Positions 10,609 through 19,748 of a stretch of 64,000 nt of DNA are shown one piece after another (the stretch's first letter is position 1; each line of letters begins with the position of its first letter). The stretch is from NCBI RefSeq assembly GCF_014207255.1, contig NZ_JACHCZ010000001.1, positions 1,293,378 to 1,357,377 of the forward strand, in the 5' to 3' direction. Below the pieces are notes generated by a model. It was given only the letters and a program-made list of their open reading frames with translations, had not been told where the DNA came from and did no database searches. Source of the stretch: Pseudomonas sp. JAI120. GTDB taxonomy: Bacteria; Pseudomonadota; Gammaproteobacteria; Pseudomonadales; Pseudomonadaceae. Made by a program: the position numbers and the translations under genes.

Positions 10609-11988
10609 ATGACTCAGACATTGCATACCACGCTGCTGATTATCGGCGGCGGCCCTGGCGGTTATGTGGCCGCCATTCGTGCCGGCCAACTGGGCATCCC
10701 GACGATCCTGGTGGAAGGCCAGGCGTTGGGCGGCACCTGCCTGAACATCGGCTGCATTCCGTCCAAGGCCTTGATTCACGTAGCCGAGCAGTTCCAGCAA
10801 ACCGTGCACCACAGCCAAGGTTCCCAACTGGGAATCGAGGTGGATGTGCCGACCCTGGACATCCGCAAAAGCGTGGAATGGAAAGACGGCATCGTCGACC
10901 GCCTGACCACGGGCGTCGCTGCACTGCTTAAAAAGCACAAAGTGCAGGTGATCCACGGCTGGGCCACGGTGGTGGACGGCAAGACCGTCGACGTCGGCGA
11001 CCAGCGCATCCAGTGCGAACATCTGCTGCTGGCCACCGGTTCGACAAGCGTCAACCTGCCGATGCTGCCGATTGGCGGGCCGATCATCTCCTCCACCGAA
11101 GCCCTGGCGCCGACCCGCGTGCCCAAGCGCCTGATTGTGGTGGGCGGCGGCTACATCGGCCTGGAGTTGGGGATTGCCTACCGCAAGCTCGGCGCCGAGG
11201 TCAGTGTGGTCGAGGCGCAGGACCGCATCCTGCCGGCCTACGACGCCGAGCTGACGCAACCGGTGAACGAATCGCTCAAGCAGTTGGGCGTGAAGCTGTA
11301 CCTCAAGCACAGCGTCACCGGTTTCGAGCACAACAGCCTGCAGGTGCGCGACCCGAATGGCGACACGTTGTCGCTGGCGACGGACCAGGTGCTGGTGGCC
11401 GTTGGTCGTAAACCCAATACCCAGGGCTGGAACCTCGAAGCGCTGAACCTGGAGATGAACGGCGCGGCGATCAAGATCGACAGCCGCTGCCAGACCAGCA
11501 TGCGCAATGTGTATGCCATCGGCGACCTGAGCGGCGAGCCGATGCTGGCGCACCGGGCCATGGCCCAGGGCGAAATGGTTGCCGAACTGATCAGCGGTCA
11601 ACACCGCGAATTCAACCCGGCCGCGATCCCGGCGGTATGCTTTACCGACCCGGAACTGGTGGTGGTCGGCAAGACGCCCGATGATGCCAAGGCCGCCGGC
11701 CTGGACTGCATCGTGTCGAGTTTCCCGTTTGCCGCCAACGGCCGCGCGATGACCCTGGAGTCGAAAACCGGCTTCGTACGGGTGGTGGCACGCCGCGACA
11801 ATCATCTGATTGTCGGCTGGCAAGCGGTCGGCGCCGGCGTGTCCGAGCTGTCCACCGCCTTCGGCCTGAGCCTGGAAATGGGCGCACGCCTGGAAGACGT
11901 GGCCGGCACCATCCACGCCCATCCGACGCTCGGCGAAGCGGTGCAGGAAGCTGCGCTCAGGGCGCTGGGGCATGCGCTGCACCTGTAA
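10609..11988 (+). CDS. lpdV: Dihydrolipoyl dehydrogenase E3 (Lpd-Val)
   Basis: A 459-residue FAD pyridine-nucleotide disulfide oxidoreductase that reoxidises the E2 lipoyl arm using NAD. FAD motif [14 protein letters not shown] (13-26), redox disulfide [12 protein letters not shown] (C44 and C49), NAD motif [11 protein letters not shown] and the C-terminal active-site HAHPTLGE are all present. The start ATG at 10609, four bases after the bkdB stop with an AAGGG site, gives the usual N-terminus [15 protein letters not shown]; an in-frame ATG further upstream lies inside bkdB and is not used. Last gene of the bkd operon. Confidence 0.95.
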   Translation: MTQTLHTTLLIIGGGPGGYVAAIRAGQLGIPTILVEGQALGGTCLNIGCIPSKALIHVAEQFQQTVHHSQGSQLGIEVDVPTLDIRKSVEWKDGIVDRLTTGVAALLKKHKVQVIHGWATVVDGKTVDVGDQRIQCEHLLLATGSTSVNLPMLPIGGPIISSTEALAPTRVPKRLIVVGGGYIGLELGIAYRKLGAEVSVVEAQDRILPAYDAELTQPVNESLKQLGVKLYLKHSVTGFEHNSLQVRDPNGDTLSLATDQVLVAVGRKPNTQGWNLEALNLEMNGAAIKIDSRCQTSMRNVYAIGDLSGEPMLAHRAMAQGEMVAELISGQHREFNPAAIPAVCFTDPELVVVGKTPDDAKAAGLDCIVSSFPFAANGRAMTLESKTGFVRVVARRDNHLIVGWQAVGAGVSELSTAFGLSLEMGARLEDVAGTIHAHPTLGEAVQEAALRALGHALHL

Positions 11989-12000
11989 ATAAACACCCCC

Positions 12001-12101
12001 CTGCAGGAGCGAGCTTGCTCGCGAAGAACCTGAGGGCGCCGCGTTCATTCTGGTTTCACGCGTTATCGTTGACGATTTTCGCGAGCAAGCTCGCTCCTGC
12101 A
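12001..12101. repeat. REPIN: inverted pair of GAGCGAGCTTGCTCGC REPs
   Basis: Two REP units face each other: CAGGAGCGAGCTTGCTCGCG at 12004 and its reverse complement ending near 12100, with a 50-base spacer containing CTGGTTTCACGCGTTATCG. The same spacer, reversed, sits between the REP pair at 20267-20361. It follows the lpdV stop and may also stop transcription of the bkd operon. Confidence 0.88.
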
Positions 12102-12191
12102 AGGGACGCGGGGGATGCGAACGGGCCTGCGAATGAAGTATTGTTGCGCCCATTCAGAAAAAAACCGACTTGACCAAAGATAGAGGGTGTC

Positions 12192-13211
12192 ATGGGTAAC
12201 GAAAGCATCAATTGGGACAAGCTGGGTTTTGACTACATCAAGACCGACAAGCGGTTTCTCCAAGTCTGGAAAAACGGCGAATGGCAAGCCGGCACCCTGA
12301 CCGACGACAACGTGCTGCACATCAGCGAGGGCTCTACTGCCCTGCACTACGGCCAGCAGTGCTTCGAAGGCCTCAAGGCCTACCGCTGCAAGGACGGTTC
12401 GATCAACCTGTTCCGTCCGGACCAGAACGCCGCGCGCATGCAGCGCAGCTGCGCCCGCCTGCTGATGCCGCACGTCCCGACCGACGCGTTCATCGACGCA
12501 TGCAAACAAGTGGTCAAGGCCAACGAGCGGTTCATCCCGCCGTACGGCAGCGGCGGCGCGCTGTACCTGCGCCCGTTCGTGATCGGCACCGGTGACAACA
12601 TCGGCGTGCGTACCGCGCCGGAGTTCATCTTCTCGGTGTTCTGCATCCCGGTTGGCGCCTACTTCAAGGGCGGCCTGGTGCCACACAACTTCCAGATCTC
12701 CACCTTCGACCGCGCCGCGCCACAGGGCACCGGTGCCGCCAAGGTCGGTGGCAACTACGCCGCCAGCCTGATGCCGGGCTCGGAAGCGAAGAAATCCGGT
12801 TTCGCCGATGCGATCTACCTGGACCCGATGACCCACTCGAAAATCGAAGAAGTCGGCTCGGCCAACTTCTTCGGGATCACCCACGACAACAAGTTCATCA
12901 CACCGAAGTCGCCTTCGGTGCTGCCAGGCATCACCCGCCTGTCGCTGATCGAACTGGCCCAGACCCGCCTGGGCCTGGAAGTGGTCGAAGGCGAAGTGTT
13001 CATCGACAAGCTGGATCAGTTCAAGGAAGCCGGCGCCTGCGGCACTGCCGCGGTGATCTCGCCGATCGGCGGTATCCAGTACAACGGCCAACTGCATGTG
13101 TTCCACAGCGAGACCGAAGTCGGCCCGATCACCCAGAAGCTCTACAAAGAGCTGACCGGCGTGCAGACCGGCGACGTCGAAGCGCCAGCGGGTTGGATCG
13201 TAAAAGTCTAA
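12192..13211 (+). CDS. ilvE: Branched-chain amino acid aminotransferase
   Basis: A 339-residue fold-type IV PLP aminotransferase of the longer BCAT class. The internal-aldimine lysine is in GAAKVGGNYAAS near residue 180, and the phosphate-binding segment EEVGSANFFGI follows. It interconverts leucine, isoleucine and valine with their 2-keto acids using glutamate, the last step of synthesis and the first of breakdown. It sits just after the bkd operon but behind a REPIN, with its own GAGGGTGTC site before the ATG, so it is probably an independent unit. Its product ketoacids are the Bkd substrates. Confidence 0.94.
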   Translation: MGNESINWDKLGFDYIKTDKRFLQVWKNGEWQAGTLTDDNVLHISEGSTALHYGQQCFEGLKAYRCKDGSINLFRPDQNAARMQRSCARLLMPHVPTDAFIDACKQVVKANERFIPPYGSGGALYLRPFVIGTGDNIGVRTAPEFIFSVFCIPVGAYFKGGLVPHNFQISTFDRAAPQGTGAAKVGGNYAASLMPGSEAKKSGFADAIYLDPMTHSKIEEVGSANFFGITHDNKFITPKSPSVLPGITRLSLIELAQTRLGLEVVEGEVFIDKLDQFKEAGACGTAAVISPIGGIQYNGQLHVFHSETEVGPITQKLYKELTGVQTGDVEAPAGWIVKV

Positions 13212-13230
13212 ACCCGCAACACCGCACATC

Positions 13231-13265
13231 AAATGTGGGAGAGGGCTTGCCCCCTCCCACATTTG
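13231..13265. repeat. REP palindrome after ilvE
   Basis: AAATGTGGGAGAGGGC-TT-GCCCCCTCCCACATTT inverted repeat of the GTGGGAGG family, 20 bases past the ilvE stop and just before the convergent GNAT gene stop. Confidence 0.75.
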
Positions 13266-13278
13266 TTTTGCAGTGTTC

Positions 13279-14172
13279 TTAGGATTGAGTCGGAATATTC
13301 TCGGCAACCTTCTTGCCCATGCTGATCCTCGCCTCCACCCCATACCCCAGCGCCTCGTAGAACCCCGCCACCGCCTCATTGCCACTGGTGATCTGCAGAT
13401 TGATCTTCATGCAGCCCAGGGCCGTCAATGCCTGTTCCGCATGCCGCACCAGCGAGGAACCCAGGCCATGACGCCGATAGTCGGGGTGAACGGCCACCGA
13501 ATACAGCCAACCGCGATGGCCGTCGTAGCCGGCAAGAATCGTCCCGATCACGGTTTTCTTGTCCGTCGCCACAAAAAACAGCCCGTCATTGACCGCCAGT
13601 TTCTTATCGATCGCCAAGGTCGGCAGGTTATGCGCCGTGTCATAACCAAAAGCCTCCTGCCATAACGCCACCACTTGCGCCCGGTGCTGACGGTCGCGGT
13701 ACGGCCCGATGGGATGGCGCGACAACAGCGCCTTTTCCATCACCAGCGTGCGCTCATTGCCGTGGTAGACATCGCGTACCGTGTGAAACCCCAGTTTGGT
13801 GTAGAACGGCTCGGCGGTCAGCGAAGACGGCACACTCAGCGTCGTCACCCCCGCTTCCCGCGCGCGCAGTTCGATTTCAATCATCAGCAACCGGCCAACG
13901 CCCTGCCCTTGCGCCGCCGGATTGACGAATACCGAGCGCACCACATTGGTATCCAGGGCCGCCGTGGCGACGATCACCCGGTCCTGGACCGCCACCAGCA
14001 CCACACGCCGCTTGAGCAGCTCCAGCACCGCGTCCGGCGTGAAGTTGCTGGCCACCCGGGCAATCACATCCGCCGGATAATCCCGCGCATTGCTGCTGTG
14101 CAAGGCCGCCAGGATGACCTGGCTGATCCCTTCGGCATCGGCGGATTGGGCGAGACGTACGACGGTAGACAT
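13279..14172 (-). CDS. Tandem-domain GNAT N-acetyltransferase
   Basis: A 297-residue protein with two GNAT folds. The N-terminal half (about 1-150) has the acetyl-CoA loop VNPAAQGQGVGRLLM. The C-terminal half (about 155-290) has HPDYRRHGLGSSLVRHAEQAL, the classical R/Q-x-x-G-x-G/A loop, followed by NEAVAGFYEALGYGVE. The C-terminal half resembles YpeA-type acetyltransferases. The acceptor is unknown. It is convergent with ilvE and divergent from the ornithine cyclodeaminase gene, with 266 bases between in which no further feature is evident. Confidence 0.8.
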   Translation of the reverse strand: MSTVVRLAQSADAEGISQVILAALHSSNARDYPADVIARVASNFTPDAVLELLKRRVVLVAVQDRVIVATAALDTNVVRSVFVNPAAQGQGVGRLLMIEIELRAREAGVTTLSVPSSLTAEPFYTKLGFHTVRDVYHGNERTLVMEKALLSRHPIGPYRDRQHRAQVVALWQEAFGYDTAHNLPTLAIDKKLAVNDGLFFVATDKKTVIGTILAGYDGHRGWLYSVAVHPDYRRHGLGSSLVRHAEQALTALGCMKINLQITSGNEAVAGFYEALGYGVEARISMGKKVAENIPTQS

Positions 14173-14438
14173 GATTCCTCCTGGCTGAGACAGCTATGGC
14201 AAATACCACAATACCCTCTCCCGCCTTTTGATCCCATTACAGACCTCACAGCCGATTCGGCTGCATCACCCACCTTTTCAGCTTTACCCGCTGGGCGCGC
14301 CCCTTGTTTCAGCCGGGATTCATCGGCCCGAACGCAGACAATAGCCCGGCTGCCCACGCTTGCTGCGCCGAGCTACGCACAGCAGAAAACGCTCGCCGCG
14401 TTCACCGCAGCCCCTCTCGAACAACAAGGAGCCTCTCC

Positions 14439-15485
14439 ATGACCCGCTACATCGACGTCAACGACCTCAGCTATCTGGTCGCGCAAAAAGGCTTGCAAAC
14501 CTGCATCATCGAAATGGCCGAGTACATTCGCGCCGACTACCTGCGCTGGCAGGATTTCGAGAAGTGCGCACGCCTGGCCAATCACTCCCCGGAGGGTGTG
14601 ATCGAACTGATGCCGGTGTCCGACGCCTCGCTGTATGCCTTCAAGTACGTCAATGGCCACCCGAAAAACACGCTGGCGGGCATGCTCACGGTCATGGCAT
14701 TCGGCGCCCTGGGCGATGTGGACACCGGCAAACCGTTGCTGCTGGCCGAAATGACCCTGACCACCGCCATCCGCACTGCCGCCACCTCGGCACTGGTGGC
14801 GCGCTACCTGGCCCGTGACAACAGCCGCAGCATGGCGTTGATCGGCAACGGCTCCCAGAGTGAGTTCCAGGCCCTGGCCTTCCACGCGATGCTCGGCATC
14901 GACGAGATTCGCCTGTTCGATATCGACACCAAGGCCACCGCCAAGCTCGCAGCCAACCTCAAAGCGTTCCCGGCGATCAAGGTGATCCTCGCCGCCAGCG
15001 TGGCAGACGCCGTGAAAGGCGCGGATATCGTCACCACCGTTACCGCCGACAAAGCCTACGCCACCATTCTGACCGACGAGATGATTGAGCCGGGCATGCA
15101 CCTCAACGCCGTGGGCGGCGACTGCCCGGGCAAAACCGAACTGGACCGACGCATCGTCGAGCGCGCCCGTGTGATCGTCGAGTACGAACCCCAAAGCCGC
15201 ATCGAAGGTGAGATCCAGCACATGCCGCACGACTCACCAGTGACCGAACTGTGGCAGGTGATCAACGGCCAGCTCCCTGGCCGCGAACACGCGCAACAGA
15301 TCACGCTGTTCGACTCAGTCGGGTTTGCCATCGAGGACTATTCGGCCCTTCGTTATGTGTTGGATGCAGCCAAGGCACTGGACCTGGGCAGCGACTTGGA
15401 ACTGGTGCCCGTGTTGGACGACCCCAAGGACCTATTTGCCCGCCTGACCCAGCAGCCTGCCGCGCAACAGAAGAAACGCGCCTGA
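14439..15485 (+). CDS. Ornithine cyclodeaminase
   Basis: A 348-residue NAD-dependent enzyme of the OCD/mu-crystallin family that converts L-ornithine to L-proline and ammonia. The Rossmann motif ALIGNGSQSEFQAL lies near 133-146, and the catalytic acid in AVGGDCPGKTELD falls at D228, the same position as in the P. putida enzyme. The ATG at 14439 follows an AAGGAG site; an upstream in-frame start is ignored. The Lrp-type gene 120 bases downstream on the same strand is a likely regulator. Confidence 0.9.
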   Translation: MTRYIDVNDLSYLVAQKGLQTCIIEMAEYIRADYLRWQDFEKCARLANHSPEGVIELMPVSDASLYAFKYVNGHPKNTLAGMLTVMAFGALGDVDTGKPLLLAEMTLTTAIRTAATSALVARYLARDNSRSMALIGNGSQSEFQALAFHAMLGIDEIRLFDIDTKATAKLAANLKAFPAIKVILAASVADAVKGADIVTTVTADKAYATILTDEMIEPGMHLNAVGGDCPGKTELDRRIVERARVIVEYEPQSRIEGEIQHMPHDSPVTELWQVINGQLPGREHAQQITLFDSVGFAIEDYSALRYVLDAAKALDLGSDLELVPVLDDPKDLFARLTQQPAAQQKKRA

Positions 15486-15604
15486 CACGTGCAGGCCCAG
15501 TGGCAAAGTCATGCAGACGTTGGCCAGGGAAGGCCGTACCATACTTGTCACGCAACCGTTGAACGCGTGCTCACCCTTCTTCCCAACCGTTTGAAGTGAA
15601 CCCC

Positions 15605-16102
15605 ATGGATACCAAGGCCAACGGACCCCACTCCGCCCCTGCGCTGGATCGCATCGATGAGGCGATCATCGAAGTGCTGCGCCATCAGGGGCGTATCACC
15701 TACGAAAAGCTCTCGTCACTGGTGCACCTCACCCCCAGGCCCTGCCTGGAGCGGGTGCGCAAGCTGGAGCGACGCGGGGTGATTCGTGGGTATGGGGCAA
15801 TCATCGATGTGCAGATGGTCTCGCCAGGGCTGTCGCTGCTGGTGCTGGTGGCCTTGTCCAACCAGAGCGGGCGCTCGGCGCAAAAGGCCTTCGAAGCGTG
15901 TATGAAGGCCTGCCCCCAGGTGTTCGAATGCCAGCTGATCAGCGGGCCGTTCGACTACAGCCTGCGCATGCGCTGCCGGGATATGGAGCACTACCGGGTG
16001 GTATCGGAGATCTGGCTGAACAACGATGAGTTGCACATCGATAAGTTGGTGGCGCATCCGGAGTTGGCGGTGGTGAAGAATACCGCCGTCGAACTGGCCT
16101 GA
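15605..16102 (+). CDS. Lrp/AsnC-family transcriptional regulator
   Basis: A 165-residue feast/famine regulator: N-terminal winged helix-turn-helix (YEKLSSLVHLTPRPCLERVRKLERRG, shown by its spacing rather than by full match) and an AsnC ligand domain (about 75-150). The ATG at 15605 is preferred over a GTG nine bases upstream. It follows the ornithine cyclodeaminase gene, so it probably responds to ornithine, arginine or proline and controls that gene; this is inferred from adjacency only. Confidence 0.85.
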   Translation: MDTKANGPHSAPALDRIDEAIIEVLRHQGRITYEKLSSLVHLTPRPCLERVRKLERRGVIRGYGAIIDVQMVSPGLSLLVLVALSNQSGRSAQKAFEACMKACPQVFECQLISGPFDYSLRMRCRDMEHYRVVSEIWLNNDELHIDKLVAHPELAVVKNTAVELA

Positions 16103-16129
16103 GCCCCACTCGCCAAGCCAATGAGGATC

Positions 16130-16176
16130 GAATGTGGGAGCAAGTCGAATCGTCGCACCGCCCCTCCCACATTTTT
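16130..16176. repeat. REP palindrome with long loop
   Basis: AATGTGGGAG at 16131 pairs with CTCCCACATT ending at 16174, with a loop longer and less symmetrical than in other copies. It lies between two convergent genes. Confidence 0.6.
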
Positions 16177-17008
16177 AACCATGCCCGCTTAAGATTTTCT
16201 TACCTTGGCGCGCCCCCACCAGCTTCGCCTGCCCATCCTTCTGCTTCCCTGTACGCGCCTCGCTGATCAACGCCGGGATCAACTTGCCCTCCGGCAGATT
16301 CTTCCAGAACCGGCTCGGCAAGTGCCCTTCCATCACTTTGGGGTTCAACCGCGCCGGGTTGAAGATGTGGCTGTAGTACGTCAGCCACATCGCGCTGTGG
16401 GGATCCTCGACGTTCTGCGCCAGCTGCCGCCACGCCTCGGGGCACTCACGCTGGTGGAGTAACTGCTCGCCGTCGTAGTACACCCCGTCCAACGGCGTGG
16501 CGATCATCCAGCGATGGCGCCCCATGCGCCCGACAAAATGCTGGCTGGCCGACTTGAGAATGTCATGGGCCGGTTCATGCCAGGCCACGTACTCCGGCAG
16601 CTCAGGCCCCGCCCCTGCCGGCAAGGCGATAAAGCGCACAAACGCATGCAGGTGATGGGCCTCGCGACTCACCTGCTTGATGCGCCGCTGCAACTCACTG
16701 CCGAGCTTATCCCCCGCCAGCATCGCGGTGCGGTCGCCATGGCTGACGCGCCACAACACCTCATACAACAGACTCCAACGCTGATCACCTTGGTAGCAGG
16801 CGGCCGACTCCAGCAATTCCAGCAGCGCCTTGGGAATTCGCGCCTGGAACGGCCCCAAGCCTTCGGGGATCGGCTCATCGGTGGCAAACAGGTCCGCCGC
16901 CTGCACCTCGCCCCAGCTCACCTGGCTCGGGTCGACCTGATGGCTGAGCAGCCAGCGCGCCTGTTCGCGCCAGGTGCTGAAAAGGTTGTCGCATTCGAGG
17001 CTGATCAT
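16175..17008 (-). CDS. TIGR03915 family putative DNA metabolism protein (DUF4130)
   Basis: A 277-residue protein of the family found next to TIGR03916-type radical SAM proteins. It has no clear catalytic motif that can be named from sequence; the central segment HDILKSASQHFVGRMG and the C-terminal RFWKNLPEGKLIP are typical of DUF4130 members, whose C-terminal part is distantly related to uracil-DNA glycosylase folds. The ATG at 17008 overlaps the radical SAM stop as ATGA with a GTGGGG site just upstream, so translation is coupled. A GTG six bases upstream is possible. The pairing and the LexA box upstream suggest DNA repair or base modification; its reaction is unknown. Confidence 0.82.
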   Translation of the reverse strand: MISLECDNLFSTWREQARWLLSHQVDPSQVSWGEVQAADLFATDEPIPEGLGPFQARIPKALLELLESAACYQGDQRWSLLYEVLWRVSHGDRTAMLAGDKLGSELQRRIKQVSREAHHLHAFVRFIALPAGAGPELPEYVAWHEPAHDILKSASQHFVGRMGRHRWMIATPLDGVYYDGEQLLHQRECPEAWRQLAQNVEDPHSAMWLTYYSHIFNPARLNPKVMEGHLPSRFWKNLPEGKLIPALISEARTGKQKDGQAKLVGARQGKKILSGHG

Positions 17009-18225
17009 CCCCACAACCCCATCTGCTGCGGCTGCGGGCGGTCACGCAGTTGTTCGCGCAGCAGCACGCTGGTGCTGTCGGCCTGTTGCGGGTGGTAGTC
17101 ACTGGTGATGAAAAACGGCTTGGCCTTGGCCAGCACGCAACGCATGCGTGCCAGGTCTTCAAAGCGGATCTTGCGTTCGCGGCGCAGGTCCACCAGGCGC
17201 TGGGTGGTGCGCAGGCCGATCCCTGGGATGCGGGCGATCAAGGTCGGCTCGGCGCGGTTCAGGTCCAGGGGGAACACCTCGCGGTGTTCCAGGGCCCAGG
17301 CCAGCTTGGGATCAATGTCCAGGGCCAGGTGGCCAGGGCCTTCAAAGAGTTCGTTGGCGCTGAAGCCGTAGCTGCGCAGCAGGAAGTCGGCCTGGTACAA
17401 GCGATGCTCGCGCATCAACGGCGGCGCGGCCAGGGGTACGCTTTTCGGGCTGTTGGGGATGGGGCTGAAGGCCGAGTAGTACACGCGGCGCAGCTTGAAG
17501 TTGCCATACAGCGCCTCGGCACTGTGGAGGATGGTGCTGTCGTCGGTCTCGTCGGCGCCGACGATCATCTGGGTGCTCTGACCCGCCGGGGCGAAACGCG
17601 GCGCGCGGGGTTCGTTCAGGACCGTCTGCTCGCCGGTATAGATGGTCTGCATGGCCTGCTTGATCGAGACGATCTGTTTTTCCGGCGCCAGGGTTTGCAG
17701 GCTGGCATCGGTGGGCAGTTCGATATTCACGCTGAGGCGGTCGGCGTAGCGCCCGGCCTCGGCAATCAGCGCCGGGTCGGCTTCGGGGATGGTCTTGAGG
17801 TGGATGTAACCGCGAAAGTCATGCTCTTCGCGCAGCAGTTTGGCCACCCGCACCAACTGCTCCATGGTGTAGTCGGCCGAACGAATGATGCCCGAGCTGA
17901 GGAACAGCCCGCTGACGCAGTTGCGCTTGTAGAAATCCAGGGTCAGGGTGACCACCTCCTCCGGGCTGAAGCGTGCGCGGGGCACGTCGCTGGAGCGGCG
18001 GTTGACGCAGTATTGGCAGTCGTAGAGACAGAAGTTCGTGAGCAGTACCTTGAGCAAAGATACGCAGCGACCGTCCGGCGTGTAGCTGTGGCAGATGCCC
18101 ATGCCATCGGTTGAGCCCAGCCCCGCCTTGCCTTCCGAACTGCGCTTGGGCGCGCCACTGCTGGCGCAGGAGGCGTCGTACTTGGCGGCGTCGGCGAGGA
18201 TGCTGAGTTTTTCGATCAACTGCAT
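17005..18225 (-). CDS. Putative DNA modification/repair radical SAM protein
   Basis: A 406-residue radical SAM protein of the TIGR03916 family. The iron-sulfur motif CLYDCQYC gives C66, C70 and C73. The SAM barrel spans about 55-290, and a helix-hairpin-helix DNA-binding element (IARIPGIGLRTTQRLVDLR) lies near 335-355. No substrate is established that I know of; the HhH motif and partner gene point to nucleic acid. First gene of a two-gene unit with the TIGR03915 protein. A 16-base LexA-type site lies 16 bases upstream of the start codon, so it is probably part of the SOS response. Confidence 0.86.
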   Translation of the reverse strand: MQLIEKLSILADAAKYDASCASSGAPKRSSEGKAGLGSTDGMGICHSYTPDGRCVSLLKVLLTNFCLYDCQYCVNRRSSDVPRARFSPEEVVTLTLDFYKRNCVSGLFLSSGIIRSADYTMEQLVRVAKLLREEHDFRGYIHLKTIPEADPALIAEAGRYADRLSVNIELPTDASLQTLAPEKQIVSIKQAMQTIYTGEQTVLNEPRAPRFAPAGQSTQMIVGADETDDSTILHSAEALYGNFKLRRVYYSAFSPIPNSPKSVPLAAPPLMREHRLYQADFLLRSYGFSANELFEGPGHLALDIDPKLAWALEHREVFPLDLNRAEPTLIARIPGIGLRTTQRLVDLRRERKIRFEDLARMRCVLAKAKPFFITSDYHPQQADSTSVLLREQLRDRPQPQQMGLWG

Positions 18226-18240
18226 GGAAGGCTACCGATA

Positions 18241-18256
18241 CTGGTTTTTTGTACAG
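18241..18256 (-). promoter_or_regulatory. LexA (SOS) box upstream of the radical SAM gene
   Basis: Read on the gene's strand the site is CTGTACAAAAAACCAG, matching CTG-N10-CAG with the AT-rich centre of the gammaproteobacterial LexA consensus CTGTATATATATACAG. It lies 16-31 bases upstream of the ATG of the radical SAM gene, where bound LexA would block its promoter. It is also upstream, at a distance, of nothing else on that strand. Confidence 0.75.
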
Positions 18257-18291
18257 TATCAGCCAGCCCCCCGTGTCACAAGTGCAGCTTG

Positions 18292-19629
18292 TCAGCTGGC
18301 GGTGGCGAGGAGCAGATCCTGCACCGAACGCGCCTTGCCGCGGCTACGGTCGTTTTCAAACAGCGACGCCGCAATCTCATCCGCGCGAATCGGCAGTACC
18401 GACAGCAGCGTATCGCTCAAGCCATGGCTGGCCTGGCTGAAGCCCTGGATGTAGATGCCGGCCTTGCAGCGCTCATCGGTGACGATGCGGTAGTCGCGCG
18501 CCACTTCAAAATCACCCAGATACTCCTCCAGCGGCGCCAGCAGTGCGCGATGCGTCTCGCGCTCGTAGCCGGTGGCAAGGATCACCGCGTCGTAATGGTT
18601 GACGCTGGTTTCGCCGTTGGCGTTGTTGCGCAGGGCCAGTTCGATGCCCAGGGGGCCGGGGGTGACCTTCTCGACCACGGTCATGGTGCGGAAGGCCTGG
18701 CGGGCGATGCCGGAGACTTTCTGGCGGTAGAAAATCCCGTAGATGCGCTCAATCAGGTCGAGGTCGACCACCGAATAGTTGGTGTTCTGGTACTCGGCGA
18801 CCAGGCGCTCGCGCTCGGCACCGACTTGCTGGAACACCAGGTCGGTAAAGGCCGGCGAGAACACTTCGTTGACGAACGGGCTGTCATCGGCCGGCTTGAG
18901 TGCCGAACCGCGCAGGATCATGTCGACCTGCACCGAGGGGAAGGTGTCGTTCAGGTCGATAAAGGCTTCGGCCGCACTCTGGCCACCGCCGATGATTGCG
19001 ACGCGCATCGCCTTGCCGTCCACGCAAGGCTGGGTGGCCATGCGCTCCAGGTACTGGGAATGGTGGAACACCCGGCTGTCGCCCTTGAGGGCCTTGAACG
19101 CTTCGGGAATACGCGGTGTGCCGCCGGCGCTGACCACCACCGAACGGGTGGTACGCACATGCTGCTCGCCCAGCGCATCGCGGGAAATCACGCGCAGCGC
19201 CTCCACCTGCTGCTGGTGCAGGATCGGCTCGATGGCCAGCACTTCCTCGCCGTAGCGGGCCTGGGCCTGGAACTGCCCGGCAACCCAGCGCAGGTAGTCG
19301 TTGTACTCCATGCGGCACGGGTAGAAGGTGCCCAGGTTGATGAAGTCCACCAGGCGGTCATGGGCTTTCAGGTAATTGACGAAGGAGTACGGGCTGGTGG
19401 GGTTGCGTAGGGTCACCAGGTCCTTGAGGAACGAAATCTGCAATTCGCTCTGGGTCACCAGGGTATTGCCGTGCCAGCGATAGTCGGCCTGTTTGTCGAG
19501 AAACAGCACGTCCAGTTTGCCCTGCGCCTTTTCGCGCTCCTGCAGGGCGATGGCCAGCGCCAGGTTCGAAGGGCCAAAACCGATACCGATCAGGTCGTGA
19601 ACCGCGGGCGAAGCAATTGCCTGTGTCAT
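18292..19629 (-). CDS. pvdA: L-ornithine N5-monooxygenase PvdA
   Basis: A 445-residue FAD- and NADPH-dependent hydroxylase that makes N5-hydroxyornithine for pyoverdine. FAD motif GIGFGPSNLALAIAL (about 14-28), NADPH motif IIGGGQSAAEAF (about 215-226) and the C-terminal ATGYERETH are present, and the N-terminus MTQAIASPAVHDLIG matches the P. aeruginosa protein. The ATG at 19629 has a GAGGA site; an in-frame start 60 bases upstream is in the untranslated leader. A PvdS-type promoter lies at 19713-19736. Gene order with fpvI and pvdRT-opmQ matches PA2386-PA2391 of P. aeruginosa. Confidence 0.96.
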   Translation of the reverse strand: MTQAIASPAVHDLIGIGFGPSNLALAIALQEREKAQGKLDVLFLDKQADYRWHGNTLVTQSELQISFLKDLVTLRNPTSPYSFVNYLKAHDRLVDFINLGTFYPCRMEYNDYLRWVAGQFQAQARYGEEVLAIEPILHQQQVEALRVISRDALGEQHVRTTRSVVVSAGGTPRIPEAFKALKGDSRVFHHSQYLERMATQPCVDGKAMRVAIIGGGQSAAEAFIDLNDTFPSVQVDMILRGSALKPADDSPFVNEVFSPAFTDLVFQQVGAERERLVAEYQNTNYSVVDLDLIERIYGIFYRQKVSGIARQAFRTMTVVEKVTPGPLGIELALRNNANGETSVNHYDAVILATGYERETHRALLAPLEEYLGDFEVARDYRIVTDERCKAGIYIQGFSQASHGLSDTLLSVLPIRADEIAASLFENDRSRGKARSVQDLLLATAS

Positions 19630-19712
19630 TCCAGTGTCCTCTGGATAAGCCCCTTGGCGGTGGGGCGGGAATACCTTCGAGACCTGCACAACAGGTCATG
19701 TGTTGATAGGAA

Positions 19713-19736
19713 ACGAGGACAATGAAATAAAATTTA
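19713..19736 (-). promoter_or_regulatory. PvdS-type (iron starvation) promoter of pvdA
   Basis: On the minus strand TAAAT is followed by exactly 16 bases and then CGT, the spacing of the iron-starvation box used by the sigma factor PvdS. It lies about 85 bases upstream of the pvdA start codon. The pvdS gene itself is not in this window. Confidence 0.75.
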
Positions 19737-19748
19737 CCTGATCAGTGA

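Noticed and set aside
12063-13385. A 440-codon antisense frame opposite ilvE
   Set aside because: It starts in one REP and runs through another; ilvE is certain on the other strand.
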